A stretch of 64,000 bases of DNA, taken from assembly GCF_003008595.1 (NCBI RefSeq), contig NZ_CP027669.1, positions 310,001 to 374,000 of the forward strand, in the 5' to 3' direction. The notes beneath the pieces were generated by a model. The model was given only the letters and a program-made list of their open reading frames with translations, searched no databases and was not told the origin of the DNA. Position 1 is the first letter of the stretch, and each line of letters opens with the position of its first letter. Shown here one piece after another: positions 17,588 through 26,425 of this stretch. This stretch comes from Simplicispira suum. GTDB lineage: Bacteria; Pseudomonadota; Gammaproteobacteria; Burkholderiales; Burkholderiaceae_C. The position numbers and the translations under genes were made by a program.

Positions 17588-19051
17588 ATGCCTTTTCCCA
17601 CCCGCTGGCCGCTCCGGCTTGTCACCTCTCTTCTTTTGCCGGCCTGCGGCCTGGCAAATGCCCAAAGCTCCCCGAACGCAGGCTCTGCGAGTGCCCCGGT
17701 CATTCGCGCTTCGGCCGCAATGTCCCCAGGGGCCGCAGCGTCGGCTGTGTCTGGGCTTGCGGGGAGCCCGCAGGAAGGCGCGGCGCCCGCGCCGGCCATC
17801 GCACCCGCTGCCCCGGCAGTGCCGGCTGCGGCGCTGTCGCGCGACGCCCGGCGCATTTACGAGCTCTCGCGCGACAAGCTGGTGCAGATCCGCACGCTGC
17901 TGCGCAACTCCAATACCCAGGCATCCATCGGCTCGGGTTTTTTTGTTTCGGCTGACGGGCTGATCGTCACCAACTTCCATGTCGCGAGCCAGCTCGCACT
18001 GGAACCCGAACGCTACAGCGGCGCCTATGTGACCATTGATGGTCAGGAAGGCGAAGTCGAGTTGCTGGCGTTTGACGTTCGGCGCGACCTGGCCGTACTG
18101 CGCGCCAAGGGCCTTACCTCACCCGCGCCGGTGCTGGAATTTCGCCCGGCAGCCGAGGCACTGGCCCAGGGCGAGCGCATCTACTCGCTGGGCAACCCAC
18201 TGGACATCGGTTTTGCCGTCACCGAGGGAACTTACAACGGCCTGGTGCGCCGCAGTTTTTATCCACGCATCTTCTTCGGCGGCACGCTCAACCCCGGCAT
18301 GAGCGGCGGGCCGGCGGTGGACGATTCGGGACGTGTGCTGGGCGTCAACGTGGCCAAGCGGCTCGATGGCGAACAGGTCAGTTTCTTGATTCCGGCCGAA
18401 TTCGCCCAGGCGCTGGTGCTGCGCGCCGCCCAGGCCCAACCGATCACCGAACCGGCTTACGACGAAGTGACCCGGCAGTTGCTGGTGCACCAGAATCTGC
18501 TGACCGAGCGCTTCCTGCAAACACCGTTTCAGGAGCAGCGCCACGGCAAGTACCTGGTGCCGGTGCCCAACGACGCGCTCGCCCGCTGCTGGGGCTCCGG
18601 GCGCGATCCGGACTTTCACGCGCTGAACCTGGAGCGCACCAAGTGCCAGGCCGACAGCGACGTGGTGGCCGGTGATTTCAGCACGGGCACGGTGCGCCTG
18701 AGCTACGAGGCCTACGATGCACCGACGCTGGGCGCCGCGCGTTTCGCCCGGACCTATTCGCAGAGCTTTGGCAACGAGCCCTTCCTCAAGCGCGGCAACC
18801 GCCGCCAGACGGCCGCCGAGTGCACTGAACGCTATGTCGACCGAGGCGGCCTGCCCCTGCGGGCGGTCGTCTGCATGTCGGCCTACCGCAAACTGCCGGG
18901 GCTGTACGACATGACCGTGATGGCCGCAACCATCAACCAATCGACGCAAGGGGTGCTGGCCCGCCTCGACGTGCACGGCATCGCTTTCGACAACGGCCTG
19001 AAACTGGCAGACCGCTACCTGCAGGCGTTTCGCTGGGAGGCCGCGCCATGA
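17588..19051 (+). CDS. Secreted trypsin-like serine protease (S1C/HtrA-like, no PDZ)
   Basis: This 487-aa exported protein has a signal peptide (LRLVTSLLLPACGLANAQ) and an Ala/Pro-rich linker (~30-85). A trypsin-fold domain carries all three catalytic residues: His in TNFHVAS, Asp in RRDLAVL and Ser in GMSGGPAV. The C-terminal ~200 aa are not a PDZ domain; they hold four cysteines (LARCWG, RTKCQAD, AAECTER, VVCMSA) and are not recognised. The stop overlaps the start of the FHA-membrane gene as ATGA, so the two are translationally coupled. A role in envelope proteolysis under FHA-linked control is inference. Confidence 0.85.
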   Translation: MPFPTRWPLRLVTSLLLPACGLANAQSSPNAGSASAPVIRASAAMSPGAAASAVSGLAGSPQEGAAPAPAIAPAAPAVPAAALSRDARRIYELSRDKLVQIRTLLRNSNTQASIGSGFFVSADGLIVTNFHVASQLALEPERYSGAYVTIDGQEGEVELLAFDVRRDLAVLRAKGLTSPAPVLEFRPAAEALAQGERIYSLGNPLDIGFAVTEGTYNGLVRRSFYPRIFFGGTLNPGMSGGPAVDDSGRVLGVNVAKRLDGEQVSFLIPAEFAQALVLRAAQAQPITEPAYDEVTRQLLVHQNLLTERFLQTPFQEQRHGKYLVPVPNDALARCWGSGRDPDFHALNLERTKCQADSDVVAGDFSTGTVRLSYEAYDAPTLGAARFARTYSQSFGNEPFLKRGNRRQTAAECTERYVDRGGLPLRAVVCMSAYRKLPGLYDMTVMAATINQSTQGVLARLDVHGIAFDNGLKLADRYLQAFRWEAAP

Positions 19052-20031
19052 TGCCGACCCTTGGACTGCTGGAAGCCTTTGACCGCCACGGCGCCTTGCT
19101 GGCGCGCGTGCCCATCACGCACTGGCCCGTGACCGTGGGTCGGGGGCTGCACTGCGACCTGGTGCTGGACGACCCCTTCGTTGCGCCCCTGCACCTGCGC
19201 ATCGACCGCCCGGTGGACGCGCCCCGCAGAGTCAGCGTGGAGGTGGGCGAGACCCGCAACGGCGCCATCCTGCACCGCAAGCGCCATGGCAGTGGCGGGC
19301 GTTTTGACTGGCCGGACGGCACGCCGCTGGAAATCGGCCGCACCCGCATGGCGCTGCGCCTGGCCGATACGGCCATCGCCGACGAGCAAGTGCTGCCACA
19401 GTTTCCGTGGCGTACGCTGGCCACCACCACCGTCCTGGTGGCGCTGATGGCGGCTGCGGTGCTGGGCTCGTCGTGGCTGGAGGCGAACGAGGTTTCGAAG
19501 TACCTCAAATCGCTGCCCGGCCTGCTGCTGGGCCTGGTGGTGATGCTGGGCGCCTGGTCGGGTCTGTGGGCGATTGCCAACAAGGTGTTTGACGGCCGCT
19601 TGCAGTTCTGGCGCCACGTACGCATCGCCTGCGCCATGTACCTGGCGGCCGAAGCGATGCAGGTGGCTGCCAATCTGGCTGCGTTCGCTTTCTCGTGGGA
19701 AACGCTTTCGCGCTTCGCCTACCTGCTGATCTCCCTGGTGATGGCGATCGGCATCTATGCCCACCTGGCGGCTGTGCTGCCACGCCGCCGCGCCGGCCTG
19801 GCATGGACCGTAGGCGCCGTGGTGCTGTTGGGTGTGCCGGCGTGGCTCGGGACCCAGTGGCTCGACCGCATGCGGCTGTCGAATGAACTCTACATGAGCA
19901 GCCTGTTCCCGCCGAGCCTGCGGCTTGCCCCGGCCGTCCCCATCTCGCAGTTTCTGCAGGAAACGGAAACGCTGCGCGGCCGCCTGGACCGGCGTCTGCG
20001 CAATGATGGCCACGCGGACGAGGACGACTAG
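19048..20031 (+). CDS. FHA-domain multi-pass membrane protein
   Basis: This 327-aa protein has an N-terminal FHA-like phosphothreonine-binding fold (~10-115; VTVGRGLHCDLVLDDPFVAP with the usual Gly-Arg). About five transmembrane helices follow (TLATTTVLVALMAAAVLG, GLLLGLVVMLGAWSGLW, ACAMYLAAEAMQVAANLA, FAYLLISLVMAIGIYAHLA, AWTVGAVVLLGVPAWLG), then a short acidic tail (DGHADEDD). It is coupled to the preceding secreted protease by a 4-bp ATGA overlap. The pairing suggests the FHA part reads a cytoplasmic phosphorylation signal. A Ser/Thr kinase is encoded 10 kb away at 28508, but no link is shown. Confidence 0.82.
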   Translation: MMPTLGLLEAFDRHGALLARVPITHWPVTVGRGLHCDLVLDDPFVAPLHLRIDRPVDAPRRVSVEVGETRNGAILHRKRHGSGGRFDWPDGTPLEIGRTRMALRLADTAIADEQVLPQFPWRTLATTTVLVALMAAAVLGSSWLEANEVSKYLKSLPGLLLGLVVMLGAWSGLWAIANKVFDGRLQFWRHVRIACAMYLAAEAMQVAANLAAFAFSWETLSRFAYLLISLVMAIGIYAHLAAVLPRRRAGLAWTVGAVVLLGVPAWLGTQWLDRMRLSNELYMSSLFPPSLRLAPAVPISQFLQETETLRGRLDRRLRNDGHADEDD

Positions 20032-20263
20032 GAGGCTGTCCCTGCCTGCCATGCGCGCCGTCCTGGCCCGAGCGGCTGAAGCCTCTGGCGCGTCGGTCGC
20101 GCACGGCCTCGGCAAGGCCCTTGATCGGTTGCAAAACCAGGTTGTCCGGCCGGGGCGCTGCATGCAGGTTTGACCATGCAGTTGCCCAATGCGGTGCTGT
20201 AGCAAACGTTGCGGGCATTGCAGCGCATTGTGCCCATGCACTCACATTTTTTGCTACGTTTTC
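20032..20263. other. Intergenic region, nothing recognised
   Basis: This stretch follows the FHA gene and runs up to the dispersed repeat. It has GC-rich open frames on both strands that look like extensions of gene shadow; no ribosome site, hairpin or family motif was seen. Confidence 0.4.
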
Positions 20264-20302
20264 AATAGCTTATAGCGATTACTGAATAAGCGCTGGCGAC
20301 CA
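20264..20302. repeat. AGCGCTT-type dispersed palindrome, degraded
   Basis: AATAGCTTATAGCGATTACT followed by GAATAAGCGCTGGCGACCAA retains the family words AATAGCT, the central ACTGAATAAGCGCTGG and the tail GACCAATTTT. It lies 55 bp upstream of the HTH-nucleotidyltransferase remnant. The repeat at 7831 has the same position relative to the intact gene. Confidence 0.7.
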
Positions 20303-20356
20303 ATTTTGTTTGAAATTTTCACTAGAAAATCCAGTGGGGTAACGGTCAACTCCAAT

Positions 20357-20423
20357 ATGGGCATTTCAACCAAACGATCAGCGCCCACATCCACCGCCGA
20401 CACCATTTTTCCGAGGGGCACCA
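20357..20423 (+). pseudogene. 5' remnant of an HTH-nucleotidyltransferase gene
   Basis: The ATG at 20357 begins MGISTKRSAPTSTADTIFPR. The intact gene at 7921 begins MGIETLPPAAASAADALFPK, the same spacing of MGI.T, AD and FP. The DNA before it (CAACTCCAATATGGG) also matches the 7911-7925 block (CAACCCCAATATGGG). After ~22 codons the likeness ends and the frame runs out near 20494. Only the promoter and the first codons of a second HTH-NTase gene appear to survive. Confidence 0.65.
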
Positions 20424-20620
20424 GGGATCCTGGCCGTGCTCCTTGCCACCTCTGCACCGGAGAAGCCAGCCAAACCCCTCACGCCCACCCCTGATCTGAA
20501 TCAAAGTACCGGCATATTTTGAAATACAAAATTCCGTCCAAAAAATTTTGTAGCGCTTGGGTGGTCGCCGAGCCCGTGCTGTCGTGCTGTCGTGCTGCAT
20601 TTCTGTACAAGGAGGCGTCC
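20424..20620. other. Intergenic region before the GGDEF gene
   Basis: Beyond the remnant lies an A+T-rich stretch (ATTTTGAAATACAAAATTCC and a run CAAAAAATTTTG at ~20538) that probably carries the promoter of the diguanylate cyclase. A perfect AAGGAGG ribosome site lies at ~20609-20615. Confidence 0.45.
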
Positions 20621-21943
20621 ATGACGAAACTCGACTTCGCCAACCCCGGGTCTGCGGCAGCCAATAGCGCAACCACCCCATCACCCAGTCTCTGGGCGCG
20701 GACGGAGGTGCGCTTCTGGCTCATCCTGGTGCTGGTCGCCGTGGGATCTTCGGTCTTGCGCACGTGGTTGATGCCGCATTGGGAAGGACTGAATTTGATC
20801 GGCCGTGTAACCTTGGAAGCGGGCTTGTTCCTGCTGGTTGCGACGGCGCCCGTCTGGTTTTTTCTGTGCGTTCCGGTACGGCGCGAGGCACAGGCCGCGC
20901 GTGATTCGCTGGAGCGCGAATCGGCCTCGCTGCACGAGCGTTTGCGCACGCACGACCTGAACGTGCGCCTGACGGCGGCGCTGGACATGGCGGAAGACGA
21001 GGAATCCATTCTGCGCATTGCCCGCCAGGCTCTGACACTGGCTACCGACGGAGCTCCCGCACAAATGCTGCTGGCCGACTCGCCAGACACGGCCATGCGC
21101 TTTGACCTGATCGAAGGCTGGACCAACGACGAAGGGCGCTGCTATGTCGATAGCCCCACCGACTGCCCCGCCGTGCGCCGTGGGATGGGCACGGTTTTTG
21201 AAGACAGCCTTACCCTGAGCGCCTGCCGCGGCATGCGTGGCCCCATGGCCAGCAACTGCGCTGCCGCCTGCACACCGATTACCGTGGCGGGGGCAGGCGT
21301 CGGCGTGCTGCGGGCGCTGGGGCCCTCGGGCGACCCCAGCCTGTACCGGCTGCTGCAGTCGCTCAACACCGCAGCGCACCACGTGGGTGCAAGGCTGGCG
21401 GTGGTGCGTTCCATTTCGAACTCTGCGCGCGAAGCGGCGACCGATCCGCTGACCGGCGCTGCCAACCGGCGAAGCGGCGAGGCACGCCTGGCCAGCCTAG
21501 CCCAGCATACTGAGAAGTACGTGGTGGCCATGCTGGATATCGATTTCTTCAAGAAGATCAACGACGGCCATGGCCATGAGGTTGGCGACCGCGCCATCAA
21601 GCTTCTGGTAGAGGTGGTGCGTGGCTGCATCCGGCGCGAAGACATCCTGTGTCGCTACGGCGGCGAGGAATTCCTGCTCATTCTTCCTGGCATGGACATC
21701 ACTTCGGCTGCGGCCTTGCTGCAGCGCTGCCGAGCCGACCTTCCCTCGGCCTGCAGCCGCGCCGGTCTGCCCGTATTCACGGTCAGTGTGGGGGTGGCCG
21801 ACGGGCCGAACAACAACCCTGCACAGCAGATCCGCGCCGCCGACGCCGCGCTGTACAGTGCCAAGCAGGCAGGGCGCGACCGCGTCGTGTGTGCAAGCGA
21901 AATGGGAGCCGAAGTCGACGTGCCCCAACAGGCCACACAATAA
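20621..21943 (+). CDS. Membrane GAF-like/GGDEF diguanylate cyclase
   Basis: This 440-aa protein has two N-terminal transmembrane helices (FWLILVLVAVGSSVLR, AGLFLLVATAPVWFFLCV), a coiled-coil linker (AQAARDSLERESASLHERLR) and a GAF-like sensory region with several cysteines (YVDSPTDCPAV, LSACRG, NCAAACTP). A GGDEF domain with active-site GGEEF (RYGGEEFLLIL) follows. No RxxD inhibitory site is obvious. It makes c-di-GMP from GTP. The start ATG at 20621 follows a near-perfect AAGGAGG six bases upstream, overriding the longer frame from 20519. It is monocistronic. Confidence 0.92.
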   Translation: MTKLDFANPGSAAANSATTPSPSLWARTEVRFWLILVLVAVGSSVLRTWLMPHWEGLNLIGRVTLEAGLFLLVATAPVWFFLCVPVRREAQAARDSLERESASLHERLRTHDLNVRLTAALDMAEDEESILRIARQALTLATDGAPAQMLLADSPDTAMRFDLIEGWTNDEGRCYVDSPTDCPAVRRGMGTVFEDSLTLSACRGMRGPMASNCAAACTPITVAGAGVGVLRALGPSGDPSLYRLLQSLNTAAHHVGARLAVVRSISNSAREAATDPLTGAANRRSGEARLASLAQHTEKYVVAMLDIDFFKKINDGHGHEVGDRAIKLLVEVVRGCIRREDILCRYGGEEFLLILPGMDITSAAALLQRCRADLPSACSRAGLPVFTVSVGVADGPNNNPAQQIRAADAALYSAKQAGRDRVVCASEMGAEVDVPQQATQ

Positions 21944-22086
21944 ACCGGTGGCCAGGCGCTGGTGCCCTACCAGACCTCGCACGACATCGCCCATGGCACG
22001 CCCCGGTTTGTGCAAAAGAGCAAGTACAGCTGCCGATAGCCGCTACGGCCGCATCGCACAAGGAAGCCGCTTAGGCAAGCCCACCC

Positions 22087-23025
22087 TCATATCGCCAACA
22101 CAAAATCCAGCGCCGCGCACACCGCCGCCACCTGGGCCGCAATGCACTGCTCAGGCGTGGCGCGCGGGCTGTCGGGGTAGACCTCGGTCGTGGTCACATA
22201 GCGCGCGCCGCTGATGCTGCCGCAAAGCCCAAGTTCCTTTTTGGCGTATTCAATGACGCCCGGCGCCACCAAAGGCGTGCCAATGATGTCGTTGTTCTCG
22301 CCGCCTGGCGCAATGTGCGTCACGCGGCCCACCGCTTCAATCAAGGCCGCCTGGAAAGCAGGCTGGGGATTTTCCGCGTCGTCCACCAGGTAAAAGCCGT
22401 CGGGAATGCTGCATGGCTCAAAGGGCTTGCCATCGCGCGCAGCCAAAGCCGGGCGGTATTCGGTCTTGTCGGTGTCGGTGGTTTCGTGCAGGTCGATGTG
22501 GGCTGCGAACTGGCCGTGCAGGGGCGCCACCAGGCGCATCAGCGCGGCACATTCTTGTGCTGCGCTGTCCACGCGGAAGGCGCGGTTGGGGTCGATGGCG
22601 TCAAAATTCCAGCGCTGGATGCGTTCGTACCCCCAGGGGCTGACACACGGCACCACCAGCAGGTTCACCCGGCTGGCGTAGCCTGCGGCCTGCGCTTGCA
22701 AAAAACGCAGCGCGCCGTGCACGCCGCTGGTCTCGTAGCCGTGCACGCCGCCTGTCACCAACACACTGGGCAGGCCGCGCTGCCAATTGCGGCTGCGCAG
22801 GGCCATGAGGGGAAAGCGCTCTTCAACGTGGTGCGCATTGCCATAGCGCAGCTCGCCATAGCTCTCTACATCAAAACGGCTGCGCAGCATGTCGATGGCG
22901 GCGAGTACGTCGTCGGCATAGCTGCGCTGGCGGACTTGGCGCGCACGCCACTGGTCGCGCTCGGCCTCGCTCCAGGCTTGACCGGGGGTGCCTATAGGGT
23001 AGAAACGGTCGGTTGGCATGCGCAT
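22087..23025 (-). CDS. M14-family (AstE/AspA-like) zinc carboxypeptidase or deacylase
   Basis: This ~312-aa protein of the M14 superfamily, DUF2817/succinylglutamate desuccinylase-like, has the zinc motif HxxE in TGGVHGYETSGVHGAL. The third ligand is in AAHIDLHETTDTDKTE. VPCVSPWGYERIQRWNFDAI with DPNRAFR forms the substrate-binding arginine/asparagine region. The catalytic Glu is likely in the C-terminal ISGARYVTTTEVYP. The start is uncertain between ATGs at 23025 and 23019. It has no signal peptide, so the enzyme is cytoplasmic. The substrate is unknown; an acyl-amino acid or short peptide is likely. Confidence 0.82.
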   Translation of the reverse strand: MRMPTDRFYPIGTPGQAWSEAERDQWRARQVRQRSYADDVLAAIDMLRSRFDVESYGELRYGNAHHVEERFPLMALRSRNWQRGLPSVLVTGGVHGYETSGVHGALRFLQAQAAGYASRVNLLVVPCVSPWGYERIQRWNFDAIDPNRAFRVDSAAQECAALMRLVAPLHGQFAAHIDLHETTDTDKTEYRPALAARDGKPFEPCSIPDGFYLVDDAENPQPAFQAALIEAVGRVTHIAPGGENNDIIGTPLVAPGVIEYAKKELGLCGSISGARYVTTTEVYPDSPRATPEQCIAAQVAAVCAALDFVLAI

Positions 23026-23156
23026 GAGTGGACTGCAGGTACTGAAGAGAGCCCGCATTTTGCCGGGAACAGCGCCAACTCCGCTTGGCGCCGCGCCCTG
23101 GCGTGCCGACCGCGCCCGCTGGACAATGTCCTGTAGCGCAACCCACACCGGACACC

Positions 23157-23489
23157 ATGCCCCGCCGCCGCCCTCAGCACCACAACGTCTATGTCATCGA
23201 ACTGCACAAAGACGTGCTGCTGGAAGCGCGTTTTCGCAAGAACAACCCTGGCTACGTCGAGGGCAAGCCCTGTGTCTACGTCGGCATGACGGGTCTCGAC
23301 CCGGATGTGCGCTTTGACAAGCACAAGGCCGGCATTCAGGCGAACCGCTACGTGACCCAGTATGGCCTGCGCCTGCTGCCCGACTTGTACGAAGGCTTCA
23401 ACCCGATGCGCTACGACGACGCCGTGGACAAGGAGATCGAGGTCGGCATCGACCTGCGCTCGGCCGGGTTTGGTGTGTGGCAAGCGTGA
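23157..23489 (+). CDS. Small GIY-YIG-like protein
   Basis: This 110-aa protein has the two GIY-YIG strand motifs in relaxed form: NVYVIEL near the N-terminus and CVYVGMT at ~residue 42. RFDKHKAGIQANRYV follows, with an Arg-His arrangement as in the family's helix. It is much shorter than repair nucleases of this fold and may act on small nucleic-acid substrates; catalysis is unproven. The ATG at 23157 is used (MPRRRPQHHNV). A truncated copy lies at 10353. The neighbours are unrelated. Confidence 0.7.
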   Translation: MPRRRPQHHNVYVIELHKDVLLEARFRKNNPGYVEGKPCVYVGMTGLDPDVRFDKHKAGIQANRYVTQYGLRLLPDLYEGFNPMRYDDAVDKEIEVGIDLRSAGFGVWQA

Positions 23490-23552
23490 ACGCGCGCCCA
23501 TCCACAGCCAGCCGCACAGGGGCGTAGGGCAGCACCAGCCCCAGGCGTTAGC

Positions 23553-25115
23553 ATGAAGCACCCCTTTGGAGACCGCGCCATTCGCTTCCTGACCATGCTC
23601 ATGCTCCCACTGTTCGTTGGCGCCTGCTCGCTGCCACCGCCGCCGGAGCGTGTGCCCTCGAGCGCCTTTGGGCCGGAGCACACCGCAGAAACGCGCCTGG
23701 GCCGCGCGTCCGCAGCGCAGGTCGCCCGCCAGCGCGACGGCAAAAGCGGGGTTCACGCCTTGTTCGACCCGCTGGAAGCCTTTGCGGCCCGCATGCTGCT
23801 GGCCGAAGCGGCCGAGAAAAGCCTGGACGTGCAGTACTACATCTGGCACGCCGACCAGACCGGCACCTTGCTCATGCAGGCGCTCGTGGACGCGGCCGAT
23901 CGCGGCGTGCGCGTGCGTTTGCTGCTCGACGACGGCGGCACATCGGGCCTGGACGACAGGCTGGCCGCGCTCGCCGAGCACCCGCAGATCGAGGTGCGGC
24001 TGTTCAACCCGTTTGTGCTGCGCTGGCCCAAGCCGATGGGCTATCTGACCGACTTTTCGCGCGCCAACCGGCGCATGCACAACAAGTCGTTCACCGCCGA
24101 CAACCAGGCCACCATCATTGGCGGGCGCAACATGGGCGACGAGTACTTTGGCGCCACCGACGGCGTGCTGTTCAGCGACCTGGACGTGCTGGCCATTGGC
24201 CCGATCGTGCCCGAGGTGTCGGCAGACTTTGACCGCTACTGGGCCAGCGCCTCGGCCTGGCCGGTGCAGGCCATCTTGCCGGCCGCAGGCGCCGAAGGCC
24301 TGGCGCCGCTGGCGCGCGATGCCGCGCGCATCCGCAATTCACCCGAGGCGCGCGCCTACGCCGATGCGGTGCGCAACACCGCGTTTGTGAACGACCACCT
24401 GCAGCAGCGCGTGGCTCTGGACTGGAGCGTGGTGCGCATGGTCAGCGACGACCCGGCCAAAGGCCTGGCCAAGGAAGAGCGCGGCGGGCTGCTGGTCGAT
24501 CAGCTCTACCACCTGCTGGGCGCGCCCCAGCGCTCGCTCTCGCTGGTATCGCCCTACTTCGTACCCACCGCCGCCGGCGTGCAGGCTTTGGCTGCGATGC
24601 GCCAACGCGGCGTGGCGGTGCAAATATTGACCAATGCCTACGAGGCGACCGATGTGCCGCTGGTGCACGCCGGCTACGCCAAGCGGCGCAAGCCCTTGCT
24701 CAAGAGTGGTGTGGCGCTGTACGAAATGCAAAGCACCGCCACCGGCGGCAAAGACCCGGTCGCGCGGCTCAACCCGCTGGGCAGTTCAGGCTCCAGCCTG
24801 CATGCCAAAACCTTTGCGGTGGACGGCGAGCGCGCGTTCGTCGGCTCGTTCAACTTCGACCCGCGCTCGGCCCTGCTCAACACCGAGCTGGGTTTTCTGA
24901 TCGACAGCCCGGTGCTGGCCAAGCGCATCGAGAGTGCGTTTGAAACCCAGGTGCCCAAGCGCTCCTACACGCTGGCGCTCTCGGACAGCGGCAAGGTCGT
25001 CTGGCGCGACTTTGCCGATCCGCCGGTGGTGCACAAGGTGGAGCCCGGCAGCAGCTGGTGGAGCCGTGCCGGGCTGACAGCGCTGAGCTGGTTGCCGATT
25101 GAATGGCTGTTGTGA
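23553..25115 (+). CDS. Phospholipase D/cardiolipin synthase-like lipoprotein
   Basis: This 520-aa member of the phospholipase D superfamily resembles ClsC/YmdC. Both HKD motifs are present: MHNKSFTADNQATIIGGRN (~residue 175) and LHAKTFAVDGERAFVGSFN (~residue 415), giving a complete two-lobed active site. The N-terminus has a lipoprotein-type signal (MLMLPLFVGAC, Cys ~27), so it should face the periplasm. ClsC-type enzymes make cardiolipin from phosphatidylglycerol and phosphatidylethanolamine together with a YmdB-type partner; no such partner is adjacent here. A bidirectional repeat/terminator follows at 25279. Confidence 0.88.
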   Translation: MKHPFGDRAIRFLTMLMLPLFVGACSLPPPPERVPSSAFGPEHTAETRLGRASAAQVARQRDGKSGVHALFDPLEAFAARMLLAEAAEKSLDVQYYIWHADQTGTLLMQALVDAADRGVRVRLLLDDGGTSGLDDRLAALAEHPQIEVRLFNPFVLRWPKPMGYLTDFSRANRRMHNKSFTADNQATIIGGRNMGDEYFGATDGVLFSDLDVLAIGPIVPEVSADFDRYWASASAWPVQAILPAAGAEGLAPLARDAARIRNSPEARAYADAVRNTAFVNDHLQQRVALDWSVVRMVSDDPAKGLAKEERGGLLVDQLYHLLGAPQRSLSLVSPYFVPTAAGVQALAAMRQRGVAVQILTNAYEATDVPLVHAGYAKRRKPLLKSGVALYEMQSTATGGKDPVARLNPLGSSGSSLHAKTFAVDGERAFVGSFNFDPRSALLNTELGFLIDSPVLAKRIESAFETQVPKRSYTLALSDSGKVVWRDFADPPVVHKVEPGSSWWSRAGLTALSWLPIEWLL

Positions 25116-25278
25116 GGGCTTAGGGTTCGCGACGGCCGCCGGGCTTGCTGGTCCGGGATGGGAGTCTGAGTACGCGTCTCGCTGCGCTGCAGCGTGATCC
25201 GCCAGTTGCACTGCGCCCCCGATGCCTGCACCGTGCCAAGGAGGCGGGGCAGTTACCTCTGCCAAAAAATCAAGCAAA

Positions 25279-25330
25279 AATGGCCTCTAGCGCTTACTGG
25301 TAAAGCGCTAACAGCTATTGTTTTTGATAT
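25279..25330. repeat. AGCGCTT-type dispersed palindrome acting as bidirectional terminator
   Basis: CCTCTAGCGCTTACTGGTAA then AGCGCTAACAGCTATTG and a T-run. It sits between two convergent genes and touches the trhO stop at 25331. The stem TAGCGCTT/AAGCGCTA with A/T on both sides fits intrinsic termination in both directions. Confidence 0.82.
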
Positions 25331-26347
25331 TCAATCACGTTTGTTTGTCGATGCACGCGATGCAGGCTCCAGCGCCTCCGCGCTCGTGCCCGCAGCGCTC
25401 ACCTTCTCGGGCATGCGCGCTCCAATGTGCGGCTGGGCCCGCTGGCGCGCCAGCTCCACCTGCCTTTGCCGCTCGGCCAGGCCAGCCAACGCGTCCGCGC
25501 TGCGCGTGCCGTGGCAGTAGGGGCAGCTGATGCCGCGCTCAAACAGCGGCGAGGCGATCTCAGCCGGCCCCAGCGGCCAGCGGCACGAGCGGCACAGCTC
25601 GTGGTGGCCGGGCGTGAGGCCGTGGCCGACGGACACGCGCTCGTCAAAAACAAAACAATCGCCGTGCCAACGGCTTTGCTCGGCCGGCACGGTTTCCAAG
25701 TATTTGAGGATGCCGCCCTCCAGGTGGTAGACCTCGTCGAAACCCTGCGTGCGCAGGTAGGCGGTTGATTTTTCGCAGCGGATGCCGCCGGTGCAGAACA
25801 TCGCCACGCGCGGCCTCTTGTCGCCTTCGCCGGCCAGCGCGCCGCCGGGCTGGGCCTCGCGCGCCACCCAGTCGGGCAGTTCTGAGAACGTCTTGGTCAG
25901 CGGGTCGATGGCGCCGTCGAAACTGCCGATCTTCACTTCGTAGTCGTTGCGCACGTCGACCAGCACTACATCGGGTTCGTCGATCAGCGCGTTCCAGTCG
26001 GCGGGCTTGACGTAGGTGCCGGCGTTCTTCGCCGGGTTCAGGCCCGGTACGCCCAGCGTGACGATTTCGCGCTTGGGCCGCACCTTCATGCGATGAAACG
26101 GCAACACCTCGGCGTTGGCTTCCTTGTGCTGCAGGCCCGCCAAACGGACGTCCGAGCGCAGCCAGGCCAGCACCGCATGCACGCCCTCGGACGAGCCGGC
26201 GATGGTGCCGTTGATGCCCTCTTGCGCCAGCAGCAGCGTGCCTTTGACGCCCTGCGCGTCGCAAAATGCCTTCAGCGGCGCCACCAAGGCGGCGTAGTCC
26301 GGCAGGTCGACAAATTGGTAGAGGGCGGCGGTGAGGTAGTGGGGCAT
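25331..26347 (-). CDS. trhO: tRNA uridine-34 hydroxylase TrhO (rhodanese family, UPF0176)
   Basis: This 338-aa protein belongs to the YceA/TrhO family, which forms 5-hydroxyuridine at tRNA position 34. The N-terminal domain (LTAALYQFVDLPDYAAL ... LLAQEGINGTIAGS) is followed by a rhodanese domain with the active cysteine in MFCTGGIRCEKSTAYL (~residue 185). The C-terminus has four paired cysteines (ELCRSCRWPLGP and SCPYCHG), probably a zinc site. The start is the ATG at 26347 (MPHYLT), eight codons inside the longest frame. It is convergent with the phospholipase D gene. Confidence 0.93.
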   Translation of the reverse strand: MPHYLTAALYQFVDLPDYAALVAPLKAFCDAQGVKGTLLLAQEGINGTIAGSSEGVHAVLAWLRSDVRLAGLQHKEANAEVLPFHRMKVRPKREIVTLGVPGLNPAKNAGTYVKPADWNALIDEPDVVLVDVRNDYEVKIGSFDGAIDPLTKTFSELPDWVAREAQPGGALAGEGDKRPRVAMFCTGGIRCEKSTAYLRTQGFDEVYHLEGGILKYLETVPAEQSRWHGDCFVFDERVSVGHGLTPGHHELCRSCRWPLGPAEIASPLFERGISCPYCHGTRSADALAGLAERQRQVELARQRAQPHIGARMPEKVSAAGTSAEALEPASRASTNKRD

Positions 26348-26425
26348 GGGAGGGAAATCATACCCAGTCACCTTCAGCGCGTTGGCGCCGCGCAGAGCGT
26401 CGCCAGCCCCAAAACCCCTTGCGGA

